A stretch of 64,000 nucleotides of DNA. It comes from Deltaproteobacteria bacterium (GTDB lineage: Bacteria > Myxococcota_A > Polyangia > Polyangiales > Polyangiaceae). The notes under the pieces were generated by a model, which was not told where the DNA came from, did no database searches, and saw only the letters and a list, made by a program, of their open reading frames with translations. Positions 7,603 to 16,528 of this stretch are shown in pieces; the stretch's first letter is position 1; each line of letters begins with the position of its first letter. The stretch spans positions 248,001 through 312,000 of the forward strand of contig JACRCQ010000052.1 in NCBI GenBank assembly GCA_016218915.1. Reading direction: 5' to 3'. Both the position numbers and the translations under genes were made by a program.

Positions 7603-10560
7603 ATGAATGCGATGAGTCGAGGTCCAACGATGGTAGTGAGAAGAATATGGTGGGTCGTCATGACCGCCGTGCTCGCCATCACGCTTTCCGCGTGTTCGGG
7701 CTCGGATGGTCTTGATGGGGCTCCTGGTCCTGCTGGTTCCGCCGGTCCTGCAGGCTCTGCTGGTCCCGCTGGAAGCGCTGGTCCCAAGGGCTCGGCTGGC
7801 CCTGCTGGTGAAGCCGGTCCCCCTGGGACCGCGGGTCCCGCCGGCGAAGCTGGTCCCCCTGGACCTGCTTTTGACGGTTCGATCCCTGACCTGGTAGGCA
7901 GCATCACCGGCACCCTCACCTACAAGCCTGACACCACGGCGCTCCCCGCCAGCGGCGTCTCCGTCAACGTCGTCCCCGATGTCGGCCTCACTGCCGCCGT
8001 CAGCGCCGCCGATGGCACCTTCACTCTCGACAACGTCCCGGTCGGCATCTACTCGGTGACCTTCAAGGGCAACGGCTACGCTGATGCCAAGTACGACGGC
8101 GCTGTCGTCGTCGTGGGCAAGGCCACGGTCGTCGACTACCTGCTCACCGCGACCAACCCGCTCGTGCTGGTTGCCCCGGTTGCCAGCGCGCCTGCCGGCT
8201 TCGGCAAGGTTGCGCAGCTCGATGTCACCGTCACCGGTGGCAGCGGCAACTACACCTACGCGTGGACTGCCAAGAGCACCAATCCGACGGCAGCGACGGT
8301 TTCGGATGCGACGATCAAGAACCCGACCTTCACGACCGGCACGCTTGCGGCCGTGATCGCCGGCGGCAAGGTAGCCGGCCTCTCTGGCCTCACCCGCCCC
8401 GGGTTCGTTCCGGTCAGCGCGCAGCAGCTCGCGCAGATGACCTACAACTTCGAATGCAAGATCTCGGACGGCACCTTCACCAAGACCGTCACGGTCGCGG
8501 TTCCCCCTGCCACGCTCGCGCAGGGCAACCACGTCGTCCCCCGCAACCAGATCGTCATCGTGAGCCTGCCGGGCAACACCGCAGCGCAGACTCTCACCAA
8601 GCCCGGCACCTCGACCGCGACCCTCAACGAGGCGTCCTCGGCCACGCCGTGGTTCATTCCCGATGTCGTCGGCAACTACTCGGTCGGCACCCTGTCGGTC
8701 AACGCAGGTGACTTCAAGAGCACGGCTCCTGACTGCGGCATGTGCCACACCGGCGCGATCAAGACGAACGTCGACAGCAAGTTCAAGGAGTGGGCGAACT
8801 CGGCTCACGGCAACCACTTCTTCAAGTACATGGAGTACGACACGAACGGCGTACTCGTGTGGAAGAAGGATGGAAACGGCAAGAACATCCCGGCTCCGAC
8901 TGGGGACCCGGCGATCTTCTGGGACAATCCGGGCGCGATGACGACCTTCCAGTTCGGCATGACCGGCGCGGAAGGCTCGCACTACGGCAAGAATTGCATC
9001 GCCTGCCACACCACGGGCTACAACGCGCTTGCGGTCAACGGCGGATTCGACGACGCAGCTGCCAACGCCACACCCCCGTGGCTGTTCCCCGACCTCAAGG
9101 CCGTGCTCGGCGGCGACGCGACCACCCCGGCGCCTGTCAACACCGCTTGGGATGCCATCCCGACTTCGGTCAAGGCATATGCGGGCATGCAGTGCGAAAG
9201 CTGCCACGGCCCGATCGGCAACCACGCTGCCAACGCTGCCACGATCAAGCCCAAGGGCGAGTACGACGTCGGCGCCTGCGCCGTCTGCCACGACAAGCCC
9301 TCGAACCACGACCGCGTCGCTCTCTGGCGCCAGTCCAAGCACTCTGACCTGGCCCTCGCCGAAGAGGAGGCGACGGTCGAGACGCGCGGAACCAACACCA
9401 GCTGCTACCGTTGCCACGGCGGCCAGGGCTTCGTGCAGTACCTGAAGAACAAGGAGACGGATCCGAGCGGCATCACGCGCCCCACGGGCCTGCTGCCTGC
9501 ACCCGCGACCTGCACCCCCGGCTCGGCCTACGATGGCTCTGGCGAGCCCTACGATCCGGCCTGCCCCTGCAAGCCCACCGCGGGCAACACGACCTGCACC
9601 GGCGATCCGGCGTTCTACGCCTACCTGAGCGGCCTGGGCCTCAACAACGCCGAAGTGCAGCCCGCCACCTGCCAGACCTGCCACGATCCGCACAGCACCG
9701 AGCTGCGCGTGTCCGGCAACACCGGCAAGCTCGGCAACGGCACGGAGATGAACGGCGCCGGCTCAGGCGCTCTGTGCATGGTCTGCCACAACACCCGCAA
9801 CGGTGCCCGTGGCGACTTCGTGACCGTCACCTCGATCGGCGGACCCCACGCGCCCGTCCAGACCGACCTGTTCCTCGGCGCCAATGCCTACTTCATGGGC
9901 GCTGGCGGACAGCTCTCCAAGCACGCCGCCGTCAAGGACACCTGCGTCGGCTGCCACATGAGCATCGTGCCCGATGGCATCAAGGCCACCAACACCAACC
10001 ACACCTTCGAAGCTGACGAGACGATCTGCAAGTCCTGCCACTCCGACGGCGTGAATCTCGAAGCCATGAACGGCCAGTTCATGTATCTGCGAGGCAACCT
10101 CGAGAAGGCGTTCGGAACCGCGTTCACCGCAGCTGTCGGCGGCGCCACCCCGAACTACTACGTCCTGGCCCCGAACCCGACCCCGGGTGGAACTCCCGCG
10201 TACGCAGTCGTCAACCTGACCGTCGGACCCACCAGCATCGTCCCGTCGGGCCGCACGGCCAACCTGGCCATGACCTTCCCCTCGGCCGTTCCCAACGGCT
10301 TCGGCACCAACGTCACGACCCTCACGGTGAACTACCGCGCGGTCAGCCTCACCAACGGCACCAACGCTGGCGTTACTGCCTTCACGACCCCGCTGTTCTC
10401 GACGAGCGGCATCATTGCCAAGTCCAACTGGAACTACTGGCTGGTCAGCTCGGTCACCGCGAATCCGGCGGCGAACGTGATCCACAACCCGAGCTTCGTG
10501 TTCGACGTGCTCAGCGCGACGACCACCAAGCTTCTCGCCTCGGGCGGCGCCGGCCTCTAG
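7603..10560 (+). CDS. Nonaheme cytochrome c lipoprotein with collagen-like stalk (B)
   Basis: The predicted product has 985 aa. ATG 7603 is chosen over an upstream in-frame TTG because GGAGG lies 6 bp before it. The signal peptide ends in a lipobox (LSAC, Cys31). About 19 Gly-X-Y triplets (GPAGSAGPAGSAG type) follow, then a carboxypeptidase-regulatory-like fold and a second beta domain. Nine CXXCH motifs lie between about residues 377 and 812: CGMCH, CIACH, CESCH, CAVCH, CYRCH, CQTCH, CMVCH, CVGCH and CKSCH. Shared islands with cytochrome A include DTCVGCHM, CHNTRNG and HNPSFV, so heme order is conserved. A Cys-containing insert (about residues 640-665) between hemes five and six is absent from A. 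The role is probably surface electron transfer. Confidence 0.92.
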   Translation: MNAMSRGPTMVVRRIWWVVMTAVLAITLSACSGSDGLDGAPGPAGSAGPAGSAGPAGSAGPKGSAGPAGEAGPPGTAGPAGEAGPPGPAFDGSIPDLVGSITGTLTYKPDTTALPASGVSVNVVPDVGLTAAVSAADGTFTLDNVPVGIYSVTFKGNGYADAKYDGAVVVVGKATVVDYLLTATNPLVLVAPVASAPAGFGKVAQLDVTVTGGSGNYTYAWTAKSTNPTAATVSDATIKNPTFTTGTLAAVIAGGKVAGLSGLTRPGFVPVSAQQLAQMTYNFECKISDGTFTKTVTVAVPPATLAQGNHVVPRNQIVIVSLPGNTAAQTLTKPGTSTATLNEASSATPWFIPDVVGNYSVGTLSVNAGDFKSTAPDCGMCHTGAIKTNVDSKFKEWANSAHGNHFFKYMEYDTNGVLVWKKDGNGKNIPAPTGDPAIFWDNPGAMTTFQFGMTGAEGSHYGKNCIACHTTGYNALAVNGGFDDAAANATPPWLFPDLKAVLGGDATTPAPVNTAWDAIPTSVKAYAGMQCESCHGPIGNHAANAATIKPKGEYDVGACAVCHDKPSNHDRVALWRQSKHSDLALAEEEATVETRGTNTSCYRCHGGQGFVQYLKNKETDPSGITRPTGLLPAPATCTPGSAYDGSGEPYDPACPCKPTAGNTTCTGDPAFYAYLSGLGLNNAEVQPATCQTCHDPHSTELRVSGNTGKLGNGTEMNGAGSGALCMVCHNTRNGARGDFVTVTSIGGPHAPVQTDLFLGANAYFMGAGGQLSKHAAVKDTCVGCHMSIVPDGIKATNTNHTFEADETICKSCHSDGVNLEAMNGQFMYLRGNLEKAFGTAFTAAVGGATPNYYVLAPNPTPGGTPAYAVVNLTVGPTSIVPSGRTANLAMTFPSAVPNGFGTNVTTLTVNYRAVSLTNGTNAGVTAFTTPLFSTSGIIAKSNWNYWLVSSVTANPAANVIHNPSFVFDVLSATTTKLLASGGAGL

Positions 10561-10576
10561 CAGGTCACGCCGGAAC

Positions 10577-10607
10577 GCGAGTGACGGCGTCTCGCGTCGT
10601 CACTCGC
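10577..10607 (+). terminator. Hairpin after cytochrome B
   Basis: GCGAGTGACG (10577-10586) and CGTCACTCGC (10598-10607) form a perfect 10-bp stem with an 11-base loop, 16 bp past the stop codon. No T run follows, so it is either a weak intrinsic terminator or an mRNA 3' stabiliser. Confidence 0.55.
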
Positions 10608-10652
10608 CTCCGAGTCTACAAGTCTCTCCCCGCATCACAATTCCATGACCCT

Positions 10653-10680
10653 GGAAGGCCGGCAATCCGGCCGGCCTTCC
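10653..10680. terminator. Strong GC hairpin between convergent genes
   Basis: GGAAGGCCGG (10653-10662) pairs with CCGGCCTTCC (10671-10680) around an 8-base loop. It lies between the ends of cytochrome B (+) and the MFS gene (-) and could serve both as a bidirectional terminator. Confidence 0.55.
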
Positions 10681-10689
10681 ACCTATGGG

Positions 10690-10800
10690 AAAACGCCCGT
10701 CGAACCGCGACCGCGTGGAGCCGCGAGCGAGCGGGCTGAGCCGCAATCGCGTGGAGCCGCAATTGCGTTGAGCCGCGAGCGTGAGCGAGCGGGCTGCTCC
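10690..10800. repeat. Short degenerate direct repeats before the MFS stop
   Basis: The stretch repeats GAGCCGC(G/A)A and CGAGCGGGCTG several times with variation. It is a low-complexity intergenic repeat; no coding content is seen. Confidence 0.4.
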
Positions 10801-12102
10801 CTACGCCTTTGCCTTGGGACGCGCGTTCCAGATGGACGCCATCAACGCAGCTGACACCAGCGCAAGACCGGCCAGGACCCAGAACACGAGCGACCATTGC
10901 CCGTGCGCGAGATCCTTGAGCCACCCCACGCCAGCGCCTGAGAAGATCGCACCGGTTGCCCCAAGGCACATCGTCATGCCCGTGGCAGCCGCTGCTGCCT
11001 TGGGATGGCTCACGTCCACGGTCGCTGCGCCGCTCATCAGCATGTCCGGCCCATAGATCAGGAATCCAGCGACGCCGAGCAGCGCAGTCGCAGGAATCCA
11101 CCACCCCTGCGGCACGTACGCGAACACGATGCACACACCGGCCAGACCCCCCAGCATCAACGCGCACACAGGCGCACGGCGACGCCCGAACCAGACGTCG
11201 GACATCCAGCCTGCGCTGATAGCGCCGAGCGAGCCGAGCAGCGGGATCGCAACAGCGGTGAACGCACCGCCTTTGATGCTGCGTCCCTGGAAGTCGGCCA
11301 TGTACTGCACCGACCAGTTCATGAACGCATATCGGACAGCATTCATGCAGAAGTAGCCGAGCCCGAGGATCCAGAGCATGCGGTTGAGCAACGTCAGAGA
11401 CAGCAGCTGCCCGATCGGCAGCGCCTGCTCGGTTGCCGCCGGCGTCGCATCCTGCTCGGGCGTGCCCGCAGGTTGCGGGTCGCGCACGGGCGGCATGCCT
11501 GCATCCTCCGGGCTGTTGCGCACGAACACCACGAACACGATCGCGATCGGCACCAGAACGAGCGAAGGGATCCAGAACGATGCGCGCCATCCCAGGGCGT
11601 CACACAGGTAGCCGGCCACGAGCCACGACGCGACGTTGCCCACCTGGTAGCAGGTGGACAGCAGGCCGGTCACCGTGCCCCTGCGTGCGGCAGCGGTCCA
11701 GTTCGACATGGTCTGCACTACGAGCGACCAGCCTGCGGACTGCGCGTAGCCGTTGAGGGCCCAGAGCGCGAGCATCACGGCGTACGACGAGGTCATCGAA
11801 AACGCGAGGTTGGTGCCTGCGGCGATGACCAGCGCGCCGGTCATCATCCTGCGCGCGCCCACGCGCTGGCCGATCATGCCATTGATGAACTGCCCTGCCG
11901 CGTAGAACGCCGCATACACAGAAGGGATCGCGCCCACCTGAGCAGCGGTCCAAGTGGGGAAATCCTTGAGGATCGCAGGCTGCGCCACTGCGAAATTCAC
12001 GCGGCACAGGTAGTACGACGCGTAGGCGGTCCACAGCAGCCAGAAGATGCGTTGTTGCCAGCGGCGCAGGTTTGCGGAGGTATCGACAGCCTCGAGGGTC
12101 AC
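10801..12102 (-). CDS. MFS transporter, organophosphate:phosphate antiporter type
   Basis: The 433-aa inner-membrane protein starts at GTG and has about 12 hydrophobic segments. The first loop region YYLCRVNFAVAQPAI matches the GlpT/UhpT/UhpC (OPA) signature region better than other MFS families. Length fits the family (about 430-460 aa). A Pro/Ala/Glu-rich cytoplasmic loop lies in the middle (about residues 210-235). Known members exchange phosphorylated sugars or glycerol-3-phosphate for phosphate, or act as sensors; the substrate here cannot be read. No two-component genes or glycerol genes flank it. It is convergent with cytochrome B. No strong ribosome-binding site is seen. Confidence 0.85.
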   Translation of the reverse strand: MTLEAVDTSANLRRWQQRIFWLLWTAYASYYLCRVNFAVAQPAILKDFPTWTAAQVGAIPSVYAAFYAAGQFINGMIGQRVGARRMMTGALVIAAGTNLAFSMTSSYAVMLALWALNGYAQSAGWSLVVQTMSNWTAAARRGTVTGLLSTCYQVGNVASWLVAGYLCDALGWRASFWIPSLVLVPIAIVFVVFVRNSPEDAGMPPVRDPQPAGTPEQDATPAATEQALPIGQLLSLTLLNRMLWILGLGYFCMNAVRYAFMNWSVQYMADFQGRSIKGGAFTAVAIPLLGSLGAISAGWMSDVWFGRRRAPVCALMLGGLAGVCIVFAYVPQGWWIPATALLGVAGFLIYGPDMLMSGAATVDVSHPKAAAAATGMTMCLGATGAIFSGAGVGWLKDLAHGQWSLVFWVLAGLALVSAALMASIWNARPKAKA

Positions 12103-12165
12103 GGCCAGGGAGCATAGGCGGTATCCCCACGCTGCGGGGAGATTTGAGCCCGTGCTCCTGTGACA

Positions 12166-13608
12166 TCAATGCAACGGGAAGAGCTCGTCTGCGTCCGGTG
12201 AGGTGACCAGCGGGCGAGCCTCGGCCGCGGAGACAGCGACCTCCTGGTCCCCAACCACGTACGGCGCGACCTCATAGGGATCGATCTGCACCTTCATCCC
12301 GCCATCCTCGGTGAGGCACAGGTCCGGCTCGGCGCCGAGGTCGATCGGATCCTGGTAAAAGCCGATCTCCGTCAGATCCTGCACCTTGTGCGTGGCGCGA
12401 AGCCGCTCGGTCACCAGCTTGTTCAGCTTGGCCCGAGCCTCGGCCGACACCAGCGACGAGAGCTTGAAGAGCTGGCCTGAGGACGTGTTGGCAACGCGGC
12501 ATTCGGAGCTGAAGGAAGGGTGCGCCCCTCCGCTGGAGTACGTGGAGAACACGACGCCGATGAACCGCCCCTTGGATCGTGAGATCGACCACGAGCCCTC
12601 CTCGAAGACAGGCGTCTCCTCGGTCGCACCTTCGCACTGCGCCCGATCCATCTTCGCTGGCCCGGCTGCCTGCTGGAGCGACTGGTTCAGGGCCTTCTTC
12701 GCAGCCGCTTTGAGCCCGTCGATCTGGGGATAGAACACTGTGCACGAGCAGAACGGCGACGCTTGATCGTACGATTCCTGCGGGGCCATGCTGGCGCCTG
12801 GCGCGTCCGGGATCGACAGCACGACCTTCTCCGGATACGCCTCTGCGCGCTCGAGCGTGACGGGGAGCACCCTGGCGCCGTCAGGAGACATCCAGGTGCC
12901 GGTCAGCAGCGCCGGCGTAAGGAACGTTGCCTCGAATCGCCCGGTGATCGCACCCTTCGCGTCGGTCTCGGTCAGCGCAGCTTTGCCCGTATCCTCCACC
13001 ACCGTGCCGCTCAGCTTCAGGTCGTCGCGGGAGCGCGCGTAGCGGTAGGCACCTGACACGGACAGCCCTTTCTTCTCGAGCCTGGCGCGAATCCTCGTGG
13101 CTTTGCCGAGCGTACCCACGAACGCCTGCGCGAAGTCCTTCTCATGGGGGAAGGGCACCAAGGGCCCGGCGCTGAGCGTCTGCGAAGCCTTGCTCTTCTT
13201 GTCCTTCCAGGTGCCTGTGAGCGACGTGCCCTTGAGCTTCGCCTCGATGTGCGAGCCCCCTTTGGCCGTCACCTCGTCGAGCGTGATCGCCCCATCGTTG
13301 CGCCACGTTCCGCGCAAGCGAACCGGATGGCTCCTGCCTTCGGACGTGAGGATCCCGGAGGCTCGATCGCCAGCGCGCTCGAGCTCCATCGCGAAGGCAG
13401 CGCTCTTGCCGATGTGTCCGCTGAACGACATGGTCACGCGCGGCACCTCGGTCGCCGGGCCGGACGGCACTGGCAGCGGTTGTAGCCGGACCGAGGAGGC
13501 TGCCACTGCAGGAAGCTGGATGGGAGGTGCAGCATCGGGCACCGGAGGCGTGCTGCGTGAGCACCCTGCTGCCGCGACCGCGCCGAGCATCAGAAGCATG
13601 ATCCGCAT
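12166..13608 (-). CDS. DUF3298 lipoprotein
   Basis: ATG 13608 gives 480 aa with a lipobox signal peptide (VAAAGC, Cys16) and a Pro/Ala-rich linker; a longer upstream frame lacks coding character. The middle (about residues 60-260) has beta-strand blocks ending in LTGTWKDKK and LLTGTWMSPDG that look like a duplicated beta module. The C-terminal 200 residues match the DUF3298/RsiV type: YSSGGAHPSFSSECRVANT, followed by a FxLSSLVS segment and a DPYEVAPYVVG motif near the end. DUF3298 domains occur in anti-sigma factor RsiV and in peptidoglycan deacetylase PdaC, often as a binding module. It is divergent from the FHA-like gene at 13742. Confidence 0.82.
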   Translation of the reverse strand: MRIMLLMLGAVAAAGCSRSTPPVPDAAPPIQLPAVAASSVRLQPLPVPSGPATEVPRVTMSFSGHIGKSAAFAMELERAGDRASGILTSEGRSHPVRLRGTWRNDGAITLDEVTAKGGSHIEAKLKGTSLTGTWKDKKSKASQTLSAGPLVPFPHEKDFAQAFVGTLGKATRIRARLEKKGLSVSGAYRYARSRDDLKLSGTVVEDTGKAALTETDAKGAITGRFEATFLTPALLTGTWMSPDGARVLPVTLERAEAYPEKVVLSIPDAPGASMAPQESYDQASPFCSCTVFYPQIDGLKAAAKKALNQSLQQAAGPAKMDRAQCEGATEETPVFEEGSWSISRSKGRFIGVVFSTYSSGGAHPSFSSECRVANTSSGQLFKLSSLVSAEARAKLNKLVTERLRATHKVQDLTEIGFYQDPIDLGAEPDLCLTEDGGMKVQIDPYEVAPYVVGDQEVAVSAAEARPLVTSPDADELFPLH

Positions 13609-13741
13609 GGCACCGCTGTAGTTCAGTCGCCCGTGAACGTCATCCGAATGTGCATTGGCTCGCCGCAAGCCCGCCATGGCTGCCACGATTGCGCGTTCGC
13701 GGCAGGCGTGACACCTTTGGATTCTTGCCCGGAGGCGAAGG

Positions 13742-14455
13742 ATGTCCGAGCCCACATTGGTTTGCCTGGAGCGGCTGAGCGCGCGTCCGGAGGAGCGTTT
13801 CGTGCGATGCGTTGCGCTCGGCGGGGCAGGGCCCGGGCTGGCGCTCGACGCGCGTGGTGCGATTGTTTGGATGCAGTCGACAGGGATTGCATGTGCGCTG
13901 CGCATGTCCCGTGACGGTCAGCTCCTTGCTGTCCGATCCCGGGACGCTCTGAGCGTGCACGTCCACAGGGCAGGGCGTTCGCTGGAGGCGCCTTGTGACA
14001 AGCCGGTGGTGCTGCTTGCAGGCGACGAGATCGAGATCGCGCAGGCTCGGTGGCGGATTCACCTGCATGGCCCTGCGGCGGAGATCCATCCCCCGCGACT
14101 CTTGTCACCCCGCCGCTGGGTTGCGATGGCAGCCATGGCCACCGCAGTGGTGGCAGGGTGCAAGACCGACGCAACGGGCGGCGTGGACGGGCAAGCGCCG
14201 GACGCTGCGCTGGCGGACGCGGCACTGTCAGACGCTGCGTTGCTCGATGCGCTGAGCGAACAGAGCGATGCGTGGGCAGAGGGCGGCGGTGGGGAGGCTG
14301 AGGTAGACGCGCAGGGCGATGGAGCCGCAGACGCGGCAGAGGATGCGCCTGAGGCCAAGAAGAGCCCCGTGCGTCCTGCTCCGGGCAAAGGCGCCCCAGG
14401 GCGCGTTCCCAAGCAGAAGATCGAAGTGCGTGACTTCCCGCCCTTTGCCGAGTGA
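13742..14455 (+). CDS. FHA-like protein with internal lipobox-like segment (1)
   Basis: The product has 237 aa; GGAGG lies 6 bp before ATG 13742. The first 110 residues look like a degenerate FHA/Ig-like beta fold ending in LLAGDEIEIAQARWRIHLHG, the usual 'GDxIxIG..xFR' tail of FHA domains. No N-terminal signal peptide is present. A hydrophobic stretch (about 126-140) ends in AVVAGC (Cys140), which looks like a lipobox placed in the middle of the protein. An acidic Ala/Asp/Glu-rich tail then ends in a basic Pro-rich stretch. A paralogue with the same layout is at 51934. The most likely role is a phosphopeptide- or protein-binding membrane adaptor; the topology is unclear. Confidence 0.75.
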   Translation: MSEPTLVCLERLSARPEERFVRCVALGGAGPGLALDARGAIVWMQSTGIACALRMSRDGQLLAVRSRDALSVHVHRAGRSLEAPCDKPVVLLAGDEIEIAQARWRIHLHGPAAEIHPPRLLSPRRWVAMAAMATAVVAGCKTDATGGVDGQAPDAALADAALSDAALLDALSEQSDAWAEGGGGEAEVDAQGDGAADAAEDAPEAKKSPVRPAPGKGAPGRVPKQKIEVRDFPPFAE

Positions 14456-14493
14456 ACGAGCCGAAAAGGCGCACGTCGTTCGGACTTTCGCGC

Positions 14494-14504
14494 TGTGATA
14501 CGAT
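14494..14504 (+). promoter_or_regulatory. Possible extended -10 element
   Basis: TGTGATACGAT contains TGn-TACGAT, an extended -10 form, and ends 6 bp before ATG 14511, which would make a leaderless transcript. The same 11-mer occurs at 46933-46943 before another stalked lipoprotein gene. No convincing -35 is seen. Confidence 0.35.
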
Positions 14505-14510
14505 GGCCGG

Positions 14511-15173
14511 ATGCGACGCGAGCTGATCCTGCTGGCGGTGATTGCAGCGGCTGTTGCCGCGTGCTCCGATGACAGCTCCACGCCATGGACTCCGCAGGAC
14601 GGAGGCGGCGTTGGAGGATCCGATGCAGCTTCTGCCGGAGGCTCGTCGCAAGGCGGATCCTCGGCAGGCGGCTCCGCGACCGGAGGATCCGGAACCGGAG
14701 GGAGCGCGGGCTCCGCGGATCCCTACGAGCAGTACCGGCAGGAGTGCATCGACAAGATCAACGCCCTGCGAGCCACCAAGGGGTTGGGCCCGTACACGCG
14801 CTGGAAGTCCGCAGAGCCGTGCGTGGATCAGCAGGCCACGGATGACGAGAAGAACAACAGCCCACACGGTGCATGGAGCTCCAAGAAGTTCCCGTGCGAC
14901 GGGTATGGCTCTGGGCAGAACGAGTGCCTTGGGAGCGGCGCGGCCGGCATCTCGGGGTGTCTTGAATCCATGTGGGCCGAGAAGGATCAGGCTGGGTGCT
15001 CCGGGTGCGATCAGTGCCCGAGCCCGGGCGGAAACTGCCCGAACTGCGACTTCTACGGCAAGACGACCGGCGACGTATGCGGCCATTACGTGAACATGAG
15101 CGCAAAAACCTTTTCCATGGCAGCATGCGGCTTCAGCTCGCTGGGCGGCTGGGCAGCGATCAATTTCCAGTGA
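14511..15173 (+). CDS. CAP/SCP-domain lipoprotein
   Basis: The 220-aa protein has a lipobox signal peptide (AVAAC, Cys18), a Gly/Ser stalk (about residues 30-68) and a C-terminal CAP (SCP/PR-1) domain. Domain marks are the helix QECIDKINALRATKGLGP, PCVDQQATDDEKNNSPHGAW with the usual CAP His, and GHYVNMSAKTFSMACG-like sequence in place of the GHYTQ motif. The domain carries ten or more Cys, more than most bacterial CAP proteins, so it is probably disulfide-rich. CAP proteins bind sterols or lipids or act on proteins; the target is unknown. It is followed after 15 bp by the CapA-like gene, suggesting an operon. No ribosome-binding site precedes ATG 14511. Confidence 0.82.
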   Translation: MRRELILLAVIAAAVAACSDDSSTPWTPQDGGGVGGSDAASAGGSSQGGSSAGGSATGGSGTGGSAGSADPYEQYRQECIDKINALRATKGLGPYTRWKSAEPCVDQQATDDEKNNSPHGAWSSKKFPCDGYGSGQNECLGSGAAGISGCLESMWAEKDQAGCSGCDQCPSPGGNCPNCDFYGKTTGDVCGHYVNMSAKTFSMAACGFSSLGGWAAINFQ

Positions 15174-15188
15174 GTGGGCGGAGTGATC

Positions 15189-16469
15189 ATGAGACGACTG
15201 GCACTTGTTGCGGCATTTCTGGTGGGTTGCAGCTCCAGCAGCGCACCAGCCCCGGAAGAGCTCCCGGCCGCAGGTGATCTTTCGGCAGACGACGAATCCG
15301 GGGATGCCTACGATCCGTACGATCCGATCGGCAAAGCGGACGGCTACCAGCTGCCCAAGGGACCGGTGAAGTTCACGACCGCGTGCGACAAGGGCGATCG
15401 GATGGTGGTGGCTGCCGTGGGCGACGTGCTGCTGCACGGCGGTCTGCAGCAGCAGGCCACGACCGCTGAGAACCGGTTCCGCAGCCTGTGGAGCGATGTC
15501 GAAGGTCTGCTCAAGCGGGCTGACCTCACCTACGCGAACCTCGAGGGTCCCACGGCATCGGGCGTGGATTCGTCAGGCAAGGCGGTCAAGGATCCTGGCT
15601 TCAAGTTCGACGGGACCGTGTACACGAGCTACCCGCAATTCAACTACCACCCGTTCCTGGTCGACGATCTTCTGACCACGGGCGTGGACGTGGTTTCCAC
15701 GGCGAACAACCATGCGCTGGATCGGCGGTGGCTCGGTGTGGACAAGACGATCGGCGTGCTCGACGCCGCGGGCATGGCGCACACCGGGACCCAGGCGAGC
15801 GACGCGCTCGGGGGGCGGTGGCACACGGTGACCGAATCGGCCGGCTTCCGCCTTGCATGGCTCTCGTGCACCTACGCGACCAACGGCATCCCGGACACCA
15901 AGAAGCAGGTGCTCAACTGCACCACCCAGGCGACCGAGATCGAGACCATGGTGTCAGAGCTTGCGGCTGACTCCACGCTCGACGCCGTCATCGTCACCCC
16001 CCATTGGGGAACCGAGTACTCCGCCAATCCAGCTTCCCCTGAGATCAAGCTCGGCCATCGCTGGCTCGAGGCAGGTGCCACGGCGATCATCGGCAGCCAT
16101 CCTCACGTGCTGCAGCCCTGGGAGAAGTACGTCACCAAGGACGGGCGCGAGACGTTTGCCATCTACTCGCTCGGCAACTTCGTGAGCGGGCAGAGCCAGC
16201 TTGCGCGAAGGTCCACGCTGCTCCTGTACATGGGGCTGACGCGGGGCGAGGACGGCAAGGTGCGCATCAACGGCGTGCGCTACGTGCCGCTGTGCATGAC
16301 CAAGCAAGCTGGGCGACTGGGAGTGGCGCCTGTGGATGCCGTGTCCGGACTGCAGGAGAGCCGGGCGCTGACCGTGAAGATGTTCGGGCTATGGAACCTG
16401 ATGACCCCGACAGAAGATCTTGTCACGACCCCGCAGTGCGATCCGGACTGGACGCCCCCGGCCAAGTAG
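15189..16469 (+). CDS. CapA-family lipoprotein (PgsA/CapA-like metallophosphatase fold)
   Basis: ATG 15189 gives 426 aa; a GTG 15 bp upstream is in frame, but GGAG before the ATG and the immediate signal peptide favour the ATG. The lipobox is FLVGC (Cys14). The domain shows VVAAVGDVLLHGG, ANLEGPTASG, STANNHALDRRWLG, VIVTPHWGTEY and IIGSHPHVLQPWE, the standard order of metal and active-site motifs in the CapA/PgsA family. Members are linked to poly-gamma-glutamate capsule or lipoprotein enzymes acting outside the membrane. No capsule synthetase genes are nearby, so a poly-glutamate role is not supported. It probably shares a transcript with the CAP gene. Confidence 0.9.
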   Translation: MRRLALVAAFLVGCSSSSAPAPEELPAAGDLSADDESGDAYDPYDPIGKADGYQLPKGPVKFTTACDKGDRMVVAAVGDVLLHGGLQQQATTAENRFRSLWSDVEGLLKRADLTYANLEGPTASGVDSSGKAVKDPGFKFDGTVYTSYPQFNYHPFLVDDLLTTGVDVVSTANNHALDRRWLGVDKTIGVLDAAGMAHTGTQASDALGGRWHTVTESAGFRLAWLSCTYATNGIPDTKKQVLNCTTQATEIETMVSELAADSTLDAVIVTPHWGTEYSANPASPEIKLGHRWLEAGATAIIGSHPHVLQPWEKYVTKDGRETFAIYSLGNFVSGQSQLARRSTLLLYMGLTRGEDGKVRINGVRYVPLCMTKQAGRLGVAPVDAVSGLQESRALTVKMFGLWNLMTPTEDLVTTPQCDPDWTPPAK

Positions 16470-16528
16470 TCATCCGCACCGAAGCGGCAATGTCATCACC
16501 GCCGTGCTGAGGCAACCGTGCTCCCTGC

